Origin: Planoprotostelium fungivorum
Lineage: Eukaryota > Evosea > Variosea > Cavosteliida > Cavosteliaceae
Direction: 5' to 3'
NCBI GenBank assembly: GCA_003024175.1
Contig: MDYQ01000328.1
Span: forward strand, 1 to 20,975
DNA length: 20,975 nucleotides
Below are positions 1-9,327 of the stretch, piece after piece (positions within the stretch are counted from its first letter, which is position 1; every line of letters begins with the position of its first letter). The position numbers were made by a program, and so were the translations under genes. A model generated the notes under the pieces. It made no database searches. It had not been told where the DNA came from and saw only the letters and a program-made list of their open reading frames with translations.

Positions 1-139
1 AAGTCCAGAGAAGCATGATTCGAATCGAGATAAGAGGGAGACTCTGTAGATCGTGTGTAAGACGCGGTTCATTTATAGGTGATGGACTCTCTATGCCCGT
101 TGCCTCTTCTCGTCCATTGTTCCTTTCTTCCGGAGGCGT

Positions 140-2121
140 TCAGTGCTGAGTCCCCAGAGATTTCAGACGTTGCATGAGTTGACCGGAGGGGAAAGAGGAG
201 GAGAAGTAGAGAGGGGGCTCGAAGCCCGGTGCCCTCTTTAGACCTAAAGTGGTGTTCGTGTGATCGAACGAGACGTCTAATCGAAGGGGCTCGCTGGGAA
301 TGATGAAGGCGTTGGGTACCTCCTCTTCTGACTTGTCTTCTTCTGTCTGTGCGCATTGAGTGTTTTATTCTTCACATTTGGGACGGAACCAAGACGGCTC
401 ACCTCGAACTGGACTTGGTTCGCGCGGGGAATTAAGACCGGTTTTCCCGCCTTTTGGGTCCACACCGTACTGCTCTCGAACGACTCGTCATCCACTTGAA
501 AGGGCAGCAGCTACTTTCAATGAGTTTTCACCCACGCTGAGCAGATCACCTGTACCGATTGTAGAGAGATCTTCTGGAGGTACTCTTCCTGCTGGGAGTA
601 CCAATAGTGGAAGGTGACCGCCTGCTATGACGTCATCACACGTCATCCATCTCCTTCACCTCCAAGTACTTCAAATCCTCCGTCGACTGACTCGGTTGCG
701 CCTTGTAGACCTGCCACGAATCTACAACACGTCATTATTTCATCTACAACGCTCCACTTACGGTTGCTGTTGTTTCTGTCCGGTTGATAGACGAGAGGAA
801 TACCCGAGAAGAACTCGTTCGAAGTGATGTAATTCGATGAAATTTCCACCATGGTCTCCAGACCTGTCGACACTCAGGCGTCGACATTGATTCGATAGAC
901 TGACCCTGTTGGTCTTCACTTCCGGTCACGATGATGAGAGAGCGAGTGATGGGTAATACCACCGGGTTACCGGATATTTCGAGGGCTAAGAATAGATCAC
1001 CCATGGCCATGAGGGTGCCAGCCTCGTAAGCGTCTCCGGCTGAAGCTGAGAAGACACCGCGGGCGAGTTTCCTCCAGCGAATCTTCTCCTTCCTCAAATT
1101 GGACAAGGCCAACTCGTACATCTGAAGCTATAAATAGCCGCAATGGATGTACAATGTCACACGTGTGATGATATCGATCGCAGTACATGTCACGTGATCT
1201 CGTCCACACACCTGATCGTATGATTTTCCCCAACGAGTCAGGTCGGATTTCTTCAGTTGTATGAACTCGGTGGGCGTGTTGTAGATCTTGGGAAGATTAC
1301 GCACGGTTACGTAAGGCATCTCACCAGATCCATTCCCAGGTGTTCAGCAATTTCTCTCGACTCTAATTCGTCCGCGGGAGCGTTCAGCTGGGGACAGCCG
1401 TCTACAACGATGAGTCGCAGTTGTAAGCATCGAGAAGATAAATCACCTCCATCGAGGGAGACCTCAGAGCCCTCGCTCATCATGATTTGACAGCGGAGGA
1501 CTGTCCTCGTCACTCCCGCCTGAATCAGGTCAGCGATCGATCACGCGACATGATCGGATGATATCATCGTCACCAGAATCTTTGGATAGATGAGGTCTTT
1601 GATCTGATCGAATTTAGGTCCTTCTTCTTGTTGCCTGATGGAGGAGATCATCTGGTGGGAGTGAGATTGGTCGAAGAGGTGTCAATGATTCACCTCTTCT
1701 AAGACGTTCTCTCGTTTGGTGTTGTCTTCTAGATCGCCATAGCCCAACCATTTCAAGAAGCCATTCGTCAGAAACAGTGTATGGACGGTACCTAATGATG
1801 TGTGATGACGAGATCGAATGGATGATGTGCTGCAAACCTGACAATTTGAAAGTGAAGACAAACTTTTCCGCATTATAGGTGGTTTCAGATGCATCGGGGA
1901 ACTTTTTGATTACGACTTCTTTCAGTTGGTCTGCAAAAATAGTCTTCTTCTCTTCTTCCTCTTCTTTCGAGTCCGACTTCTACGTGAAAATGATGAGATG
2001 ACCGTGATTATTGATGAATAATCACCTGCTTCTTTTTGAAATAATTCTCCTCTACTTCTTCTTCCTCTTCTCCTTCTTGTGGTTCAGTTGTTTGCTCTAT
2101 CTCAGCTGCTGCTCTCTTCAT
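140..2121 (-). CDS. Gene A, left copy: DUF1444 (UPF0354/YtpQ)-like protein, 483 aa
   Basis: Twelve exons are read right to left: 2121-2026, 1979-1838, 1791-1694, 1651-1574, 1519-1325, 1286-1212, 1121-905, 863-762, 721-660, 621-550, 510-403 and 346-140. They total 1452 nt in one frame. Residues 1-55 are rich in Glu and Lys, a charged, probably disordered head. A segment near residues 60-90 reads FTFKLSGTVHTLFLTNGF. Residues 229-300 hold ALSNLR, GDAYEAGTLM, then GNPVVLPITRSLIIVTGSED. This order resembles the bacterial DUF1444 family: a helix ending in NL, a D-Y-x-A-S/G strand, then P-x-R-x-x-L-x-V-T-G. The molecular function of that family is unknown, and assignment here is from pattern memory. 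The intron at 1324-1287 is the least certain, because the frame through it could contribute other residues. The tail after residue 355 is unrecognised. Its start codon is 19 bp from that of divergent gene B. Confidence 0.72.
628..646. repeat. 19-mer TGACGTCATCACACGTCAT in a gene A intron (left)
   Basis: The same 19 bases occur at 7064-7082 in a gene C intron. Here the word lies in the intron 659-622 of gene A, which is on the other strand, so the two copies face opposite ways relative to splicing. It starts with the palindrome TGACGTCA. Confidence 0.85.
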
Positions 2122-2140
2122 CGTGATGTGATGTTTGTAG
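2122..2140. promoter_or_regulatory. 19-bp gap between divergent start codons of genes A and B (left)
   Basis: The A start codon (minus strand, 2121-2119) and the B start codon (plus strand, 2141) leave only 19 bp between them. Any core promoter and 5' UTR must therefore lie within the other gene's first exon, or transcripts must be almost leaderless. I see no TATA-like word in the gap. One of the two start choices could be wrong: B continues to a second Met at 2144, and its WD40 homology begins about 15 residues in. Confidence 0.55.
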
Positions 2141-3918
2141 ATGATGGTTCCGTTTCAATTTCTGAGAAAACGGGGAAGAGGAATGGGAGAGGTTATCATC
2201 ACATGCGGCCGCAGTGGCTTGAACACAGAGAAGAACAAAGAATGCCTACAAGTTCAGGATCTACGAACGGGAACTCTATTGGCATCATACAAGAACAACT
2301 CTTCTGATGTGACCTGCATCGCCCTTCTGGGCGAGGATTATATAGCCATTCCTCAATCTGATTCTTCCACTCTTCACTTTTGGTCTTGGAGAAAGGTATG
2401 TATCTTGTGTGATCATCGTCTCCTCCTCTAAAAGGATTTAGTCTCAAGTTCACCTGAGATCCACGTTACCAGAGAGAGTAGGAAGTATAATTGGCACGAA
2501 AGACGGAAGGTGATCTCACTCACTAGTCATCATCTTTTGACATCAACATCAGGTATTGCATGGCAGGAGGTCTATCAGGAACTATCTACGTCTACCAAGT
2601 GGCCACGGGTCATCTCTTGAGAACATTCGAAGCCCACTACAAGAAGGTAACAAATACAACCATTTCTCTCATCATCTCACTTTCTCCAGATCAGCTGTCT
2701 CTCTTTTACGGAAGATGACTCCATGCTACTCTCCGGTGGTGATGATGGTGTCATCAACGTATGGGACACCGCTCGATTGATCGACGGCTCCGTCGTGGAC
2801 GTGAAGCCCTACGTAACATGGTCCGACCACTCTCTACCCGTCACCTCCATCCGATGCGGTCACGCAGGTGTGACTTTCTTTGTTTTCCAGGAAAATAATC
2901 CCATTCTTCAGGTGTCCGTGGTACAATCGTCTCTACCTCATTGGATCGTACCTGCAAGGTGAGGAGTGAGAGTTTCATTGAAATGAACCGTTGTAGATAT
3001 GGGATCTACCTACGAAATCTCTCGTGCATTCGATCGTCTTCCCAGCAGGTCTCCTCTCTTGTCACTTGGACCATTCCGAGCACTCTCTATATTTAGGTGC
3101 TTCAGATGCCAAGGTGAAGCCACACGAAGACGTTTTCCCGCCAAAACTGAACGCGGTAGATCTACACGATACACCTCAACTCTGCCTACAGCCTCTCGGA
3201 GAGAAACGTAAAGGAGCTACCACAGAACACGTTCGAGGGTCACACGTGCGTACACCTCCCATTCGTTCTTCTCATCTACAACCAGCCAAGCTGTCGTGGC
3301 TTTAGGTGCATCCATTGATGGATCTCTCTTGGCTTCGGCTTCTTCTGATGGAAGCGTTCGTCTGTGGGACACTTCTTCACGCCAATGTGTTCGCAACTTT
3401 TCGAATCACGGGGGTGAGACATCGGATCATCGTCTCTTCTCGATGGAAAACTGGCTCACGCATCGAATCTGACGTCTTCAACAGGTCCCATCACCGCTCT
3501 GATCGTGTCCATGAAGCACCCCGACATGCTTTCTTCCACCGAGAGGGAGACGACTCAGCCACTGGAATCGTTCAAAAAGTTCAAACCGGAAGAATATAAC
3601 TTGCCCGTCAGACTACAACGAGGACCACCTTACAAGGAGATCCTGAGTGAGTGTGGGTGAGAGGATGTTCCATGACAAGGGAGCAGGTGTGTGGGAGGAC
3701 GATACGTCGTTGGTGAGAACGGACGAGCAGAAGCTCGTGAAGAAGGCCAAGTTTTTGAAGGTGAGATCGTCCGTCACATCCACGTGATGTCCATCGTGTC
3801 CATCGGCTGAATCATGCAGACTTATCTATCGGAGAGCACGCAGAAACAATTGGACGAAGCGAGAGACACCATTGGTAAGCTGCAGGAAGAGCTGGACAAG
3901 TTGAAGCAGAATGTTTGA
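2141..3918 (+). CDS. Gene B, left copy: WDR18/Ipi3-like WD40 protein, 435 aa
   Basis: Ipi3/WDR18 is the WD40 subunit of the Rix1 complex, which acts in nuclear maturation of the 60S pre-ribosome. Eleven exons are proposed: 2141-2395, 2442-2509, 2553-2646, 2690-2867, 2912-2958, 2997-3155, 3202-3245, 3286-3413, 3485-3646, 3687-3760 and 3820-3918 (1308 nt). Family signs, in order: EVIITCG, DLRTGTLLASYKNNSSD, SGTIYVYQVATGHLLRTFEAHYKK, LLSGGDDGVINVWD, STSLDRTCKIWDLPTKSLVHSI, NTFEGHTQAVVALG with LLASASSDGSVRLWD, then a charged coiled-coil-like tail ending EELDKLKQNV. About 435 aa is close to the length of animal WDR18. The intron at 3156-3201 is ambiguous: a donor at 3114 would also keep the frame. 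No other Rix1-complex gene is in the window. Confidence 0.85.
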
Positions 3919-4172
3919 TAAAGAAGGATATTTTGTCATTTGATATAAAATTTATATGTTTTCGGATTGTAAAGACAGGCCATCGGCTACTCAAATCATC
4001 GCAGACCCCTGGGCGCATCCTTTAAAGACACCACTCACTCATCGATAGAAGGCATACGCCTCTTTGTATAGGTGAGTCCATACGTCATCCGCTTTTGGTT
4101 ACATTTCCATGTCTCGCACATAGAAGCCTCTCGTACCGTTGATTCTATCGAAACAACGTTAATCTCTACGTT
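3919..4172. other. Intergenic region between genes B and C (left)
   Basis: This 254-bp stretch carries the 3' end of B and the 5' region of C. An AT-rich block at 3937-3961 (ATATAAAATTTATATG within it) could be a polyadenylation region for B or a TATA-type element for C. A likely 5' UTR intron runs from 4072 (GTGAGT) to 4123 (CATAG). In the frame of the Met at 4173 there is an in-frame stop upstream, which supports that Met as the start of C. Confidence 0.5.
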
Positions 4173-7100
4173 ATGAAAGAGGAACCATGTGTCGTGTCCC
4201 TATGTGAATGGATTTTGGAGGATGACTCCCATGCTCTCATTATAGGCTTCTATAAGAATGTTCTGAATGAATCGTCAGACATCATGGATTCCCACACGTT
4301 TGTGGCTCGGATTGTGGATGTCTGTAAGAAGATCATGAGCGAGACCAAGGGTCTGAGGGAGCTGGGCGACCAGAGAAACGAAGACATGCTATTGGAACCC
4401 ACAAAGAGAACGGCCGTCGTTACATTCGGTAGGCTCTTATCATCATCATAATGCATCTATTCTATCAAAACTCTCACTCATCGTGTCTCATACGTTTCTT
4501 TCAGAGTTGGTCGATTTAGTCAGAGAGCATGTCAACCAAAATTGCGTCGCCGCAGGCTTCACCGAGGACGATCACAGCGTGGCAGAATATTATTTCTTGG
4601 AGAATACGAACGAGGTACCTCCCCTCCATCTAAAACACGAACCATCTTCTAATGCCTACATCAGGTTCGATCCTCCGTGTTGGCTCTCATCGATGCCATC
4701 AAATCGGGAGTCGCTAACCCATTCGATTACATGTCTCAGCAGAACGTAGACAACGCCATGTGAGATCACCATCCCATATCATGCCATCCCATATCATCTC
4801 ATCCGTCTCATCTCCCCGCAGTAAAGAGGTCGTCAATTCGATCACACAGATCGTCACCTACGTGAAAGATTCCACGAAGGAGGCAGACAGCTCCACCTTT
4901 GCCAAACAAGATGCACTCGTCAACAACATCAGGAGTGCGAACGTGGCTCTGTCCTCCATGGCTGCCGCCTTCGATTCGAACGATCAGGTCTCCATCTACA
5001 ACGAGGCAGCGATATTGACAGGCGACAGGTTTCTTTTACAAACGCATCGAAGGTCCTCATCACTTCGGTGAGAACTCTCGTGGAATTTTCCCGCGATCAG
5101 GACTTGGGCATGGAGGGTGAGACGAAATCTCATCGATATTTCAAAATCTGACGCGTTGTAGACGAGATGAAGGCCTGTACGATCGATTTGATTCAGGCAG
5201 CAAAGACGGCGATCCAATCGGACGACCAAGAGTCCGATGGTATGTCAACTGACACGTGGAATCGAGCGAAAACTGCCGTGTCGGAATTATTCGAGGTGAC
5301 CTTACACCATAGAAATTTCACCGAAATTTCCAGCGCCTCATCCTCCGAACCATCAACGCTCTCAAGTGCAGCAACGGCCCGCTCGGTCGCACACGTTGGG
5401 GTTATCTCATGAAGTCGACACAAGCTCGATCTACACCGGCGTCACCTGCAGTTCAATTCGTCTCCCCCCCAACTTCACCGAATCCAACCACGACCACCGT
5501 ACCGATCAATCGAATGTCACTGCCTGCGAAGAAAACCTCGTTGCCCCCTCCGCCCATACAGAGGTGAAAAAAGAGTGCGAGGAGCGGGGATTGAAACGGG
5601 TCGCAGGAGCCAGAGCAAGTGGGAGGCGGTGCAGTCGCCGACGCTGAACAAACCCCTCGAAAAGTCGTCGAAATTTCTCAGCGCGAGGGGAGCTGTGGAG
5701 AGCGTACTGTCCAACAGCAACAGCGACAGTCTTCCCCCGCCGGTGAGATTTCATCCGCGTCTAAATATAGATCTGACTCGTTGTAGACGGCCAATCCACT
5801 CATGATGTCGGCCTCTGGTGTGCCCATTCGAATGGTACCCATCCCCTCTCTTCCGCAGCCCGCACCAGAAATTCCAAAGAAACCCACAACTCCCACCAAC
5901 GACCAGAGAGAGGTACGTCTACACCGTTGTAGACGACCACCTGACTCGTTGTAGATCGCCCAACGCATCATCACTTCCCTCACTGGACACTTCCCCTCCT
6001 TCAAAAACGAGTGGTCCAAATTGAATCAAGATTCGACCGAAAAACTGATGAAGAGTCTCATTATGGATCACTTACCCGCCGGGCCCGTACTACAACGCAG
6101 GCTGACCCGAAGGGGATCGCAGACGTGAGTCTACAACGTTGTAGATTGTCATTAAATCGTCTCAGAGAGGAAGATGAAGATCTGGCCGATCTGAGAAAAT
6201 TATTAGACAACAACAATCAGAACGACATCACGAAGATGTCTTACGAGCTCAAGTGTCTCACTCGACGTCTGGAGAAGAAATCCAGGCAGCAACAGGTGTG
6301 TCCCACAGATTCTCCACGGATTCTCCATGACACTTTCAGACTTTGGGACGTGCCTTCTCCAGCAAGAACAATCTGGAGGCCCTGGCCAGCGCAGAATATC
6401 AACCCGACATCACAGATTTAGAGGGTACCCTGAAAGACTGCATGAGAGATTATCGTGAGGCCGTGCAGCAGTTCACATCTACACTGGGCAGCAACGTCAT
6501 CGCCGCTTACGTCGAAGCCTGGCACACGGAGGGAGGCGAACCCAGAGCCCATCACGCCGTGACCAAAGTGTACCGCGATCTGTTGCTATTGATGGTGAGT
6601 CGTTTCGAGAAATTGAGACTGAAGGGGGGACAGCAAGAGGCGGCCAAGTTGGGACAGTACTGGATTCAGAACCACAAGGAACCGAGCGTGACGAAAGATG
6701 GAACGAAAACTCTATCAGAGAAGAAGAGAGAAGCGCTGAAGCAGAAGGAGAATTTTCAGGTGAGGGAGGAAGAGGAGAAACGAGAGTGAAATTTTGCGCA
6801 GAATTCGGTGAAGACGTACACTTTGAATTACATCAGCTTGACCCAGGGAATACTGGAGAAGGCCCAGACGAAGGGTGCGAAATTTCCGCGGAATCTCACT
6901 GACTTTTCTGCAGGCAAGGCCAACCAGTACATCATCAATCTCATCACGGAGAGCGAAGGAGAATCAGAAGAGTACATCACATCACTGAAAACAAAGTTGG
7001 AAGAGCTCGTTCACAATCACCTCATCGACGATATCAACACCGTACGATCCCTCACCGCCCAGGTGACGTCATCACACGTCATGGTGACATCATCTGACGT

Positions 7101-9112
7101 TTTCATGACAGGTCGTGGGCACTCTGAAGCACATGACGAGCAAGAGGGCGAACGAGAGTGCAGTCATGCAGATGTGTGCACTGCTGAGGAACACGTTGGA
7201 CGCCAGCACTACCATTCTAAACAATTTCGAGACTTTCATGTACATCACCAAACCCGACTTTTCGAAGAATTCTAGCTCTGGAAAGAACATCAAGGGTGAG
7301 AGATGTGGTTGTCGACGTTGCTGACGTGTCGACAGGGGCTCTGGATGTCACCCCGGGTGGCAACAAGGTGAGAGATTTCGTGGAAAAGTCATGATTGTCT
7401 CAAACATCGTATAGCGTACGCGCAACTTGTGGTTGGAACAGTCCCAATTGTTGAGAAATACCGATGAAATTTTGGGCGGTACCCTCAATCAGATCATCAT
7501 CTACCTCACCGGGGAATCTGCGGATCAATTGTTCATCAAGGTACGACTACCCCCGAAATTTCACTGACATTTCACCAGACTTTCCTCTTGACGTACCAGT
7601 CGTTTACAAACCCGTACACCCTCCTGGAGAAATTAGAACAGAGATACGCCGGACCACCCCCGGAAGCTCCACAGCAGGCCGCGGATAATTTCATCAAGAT
7701 CAAGATGCGTGTGGGTGTCGGTGAGTGACGTCAGATGACGTCATCCGTGTACTCACCCTTGTACAGTGCTGAAAGTGTGGATCGAGATGCAATTTGACGA
7801 TTTCGATCCCGCTCTGAGTCGAAAGCTCCAGATGTTCATCACCGATGTATTAGCCAGTGAGTCTCCTCGTTGTAGATCGTCGTCATGTGTACGAAATACC
7901 GATGAAATTTCGCAGAGGAACAAGCGATGAAAGAGATGGCCATCCGTCTGATGAAGGAAGTAGAGAAGAGAAGCAGTGAGCAGGCAGCCAGAATTGAAGC
8001 GAAGAAAACTCACACACAGTACGCCCTGGACATCAAGGTGATTCCCGCCAAGTTCCGCGTTCGAAATTCAAACGACGGCAGGCGGTGGACCACGATCTCA
8101 GCGCGTACGAGTTTTTCATGAGAACAAAGGAAGAAGACATCGCGAGACAGTTGACCGTTATTGAATTTGGAATCTTCAAGCAGATCAAGGTGAAACGTTG
8201 CGCGTGCGTCTCGATTTTAAATTTTGAAAATCAGGCAACGGAATTCTTGAACCAAGCGTGGAACAACATGAAGCTGAAGCACAAGTCGCCCCACGTCTTA
8301 CACCTCATCGCCAGGGCCAATAAGATCTCTTTCTGTGAGTCCATCTACAACGTTGTAGACGCTCACACTGTCAGGGGTGGCTAGCATTATCTTGTGTCAG
8401 AGCAAAGTCATCGACCGTGCCAGAGTCATCGAGAGATTTGTTCGCATCGGAGAGGTTCGTTGTAGTCTGACGTTTTCTCCACGATTTCTCACCTCGTACA
8501 GTGCCTCCTCAAGTTGAACAATTTCAACAGTCTCATCGCTATCATCGCTGGACTCAACGTCTCTGCGATATCTCGCCTGAAAATCACGTGGGATGCCGTG
8601 GAGAAGTGAGGGAGAAGTCGATGAAATTTCGACTTACGTATACAGACCGTACACGGACCTGCTGAAGAAGCTGCAATCCATCTTTGATCCTGGAAATTCG
8701 AATCGATCGTACAGGAAAGAGAGAAACGAAGCGACGAGCAAGGGAATGTCCAGTGTCATGCCATACATGTAGGATCTACATCATCTCATGATCATCTCCA
8801 TCTGCTCATCATCATCTGATCATGAACAGTGGTGTCACCCTCTCTGATCTCACTTTCGCCGAGGACGGTAATCCGGACTTCTTGCAAGACAATCCTTCTC
8901 TCATCAACTTTTCAAAGAGGGTCTTGGTGTCACGATTGATCACGGACATCCAATTGAACCAGCAGATGAGCTACCAACTCAGTCCAATAGAAGAAGCCTT
9001 CTTCCTACAGGAGTTTCCACACATCCACGAGAAAGACTTGTACGATCTGTCTCTCGTCAGAGAACCGAGAGGGTTGTCCGCCCAGCAGCTGTCTAAGATG
9101 GAGGCGGATTGA
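4173..9112 (+). CDS. Gene C, left copy: Ras guanine nucleotide exchange factor (RasGEF), 1258 aa, 26 exons
   Basis: Exons: 4173-4428, 4505-4614, 4665-4759, 4822-4987, 5029-5116, 5162-5295, 5334-5563, 5607-5742, 5787-5912, 5955-6124, 6166-6295, 6340-6759, 6802-6874, 6914-7062, 7112-7295, 7336-7367, 7415-7540, 7579-7720, 7767-7856, 7916-8037, 8082-8189, 8235-8334, 8375-8454, 8502-8605, 8646-8768 and 8830-9112 (3777 nt). The C-terminal third is a RasGEF_N domain (about residues 840-960; FIKTFLLTYQSFTNPYTLLE, then VWIEMQFDDFDP) followed by a Cdc25 catalytic domain (about 995-1250). Catalytic signatures are DIARQLTVIEFGIF, ATEFLNQAW, LNNFNSLIAIIAGLN and GVTLSDLTFAEDGNPDF. All conserved regions look intact, so GDP-GTP exchange on a Ras-family GTPase at a membrane is expected. 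Residues 1-290 are helical and vaguely reminiscent of talin/vinculin bundles. Residues 305-447 are rich in Pro, Ser and Thr (PPPP and PAPEIPKKP stretches). Residues 448-830 are an unrecognised helical region. Confidence 0.92.
7064..7082. repeat. 19-mer TGACGTCATCACACGTCAT in a gene C intron (left)
   Basis: This is the second left-arm copy of the word at 628-646, inside the intron 7063-7111. The same intron later has partial copies (GTGACATCATCTGACG). Another C intron (7721-7766) has GTGACGTCAGATGACGTCAT, so three introns share TGACGTCA. Confidence 0.85.
8335..8374 (+). repeat. Intron containing full palindrome CTACAACGTTGTAG
   Basis: In this 40-nt gene C intron the 14-base perfect palindrome is at 8345-8358. 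The donor GTGAG (8335-8339) is complementary to CTCAC at 8362-8366, so the whole front of the intron can fold on itself. A second full palindrome is in the 41-nt intron 6125-6165, at 6131-6144. Half words (GTTGTAG or CTACAAC) are at 722, 744, 1278, 1402, 2990, 3276, 3613, 4996, 5155, 5780, 5926, 5948, 6090, 7869 and 8459. Fifteen of the 19 hits in this arm are in introns, and five form the acceptor itself (722, 2990, 5155, 5780 and 5948). Confidence 0.85.
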
Positions 9113-9157
9113 TAAAGAAATCATGTTGTCTAGATAGAACCTGTCGTCATCGTATCC

Positions 9158-9327
9158 GTCGTGGTTTCACAAAGAATCAAGATGCATTTAGTATTGTTTA
9201 TTTCCTTAGACTATTCTCAGGGAACCAAGCACACCCAATCTCGAGTAGTCTCTGCTGCAATATACCAATCACAACCTTCGTCTGATCCTCTGTGTAGTCC
9301 TTCCCTTCTGTTGACAGCTCAATGGTA
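9158..9327 (+). repeat. Diverged inner extension of left arm
   Basis: The homology with the other arm continues for 170 bp but is no longer exact. I count substitutions at 9158, 9174, 9190, 9207, 9213, 9234, 9235 and 9248, plus a 3-bp insertion relative to the other copy near 9293-9298. Pairing stops at 9327, inside the coding sequence of gene D. The change from no visible mismatches to about 5% divergence is abrupt. Confidence 0.9.

Larger units (their letters stand above)
1..9157 (+). repeat. Left arm of giant inverted repeat (9,157 bp)
   Basis: Every base compared here is the reverse complement of the base at 20976 minus its coordinate. The first 30 bases match the last 30 exactly, every reading frame in this arm recurs with an identical translation in the other, and introns and intergenic DNA are mirrored as well. 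I compared many blocks but did not align the full length. The first mismatch going inward is at 9158 (G here, against T rather than C at 11818). The arm carries genes A, B and C complete. Identity in introns implies a very recent duplication, ongoing gene conversion, or one assembled sequence used twice. Confidence 0.97.

Noticed and set aside
628-646. TGACGTCA words as CREB-type promoter sites
   Set aside because: They lie inside introns near gene middles and recur in several introns. Promoter function cannot be supported from sequence alone.
5366-5805. Open frames in other phases around the Pro-rich exons of gene C (for example 5366-5647 plus, 5506-5754 minus)
   Set aside because: The spliced frame through 5334-5563 and 5607-5742 joins the helical regions on both sides in phase. 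The others are low-complexity shadows.
6125-6144. A 20-nt intron bounded by GTGAGT and TTGTAG, consisting mostly of the palindrome
   Set aside because: Removing only these 20 nt leads to a stop codon soon after. Using the acceptor at 6165 (41 nt) restores the frame into the EEDEDLADLRKLL exon.
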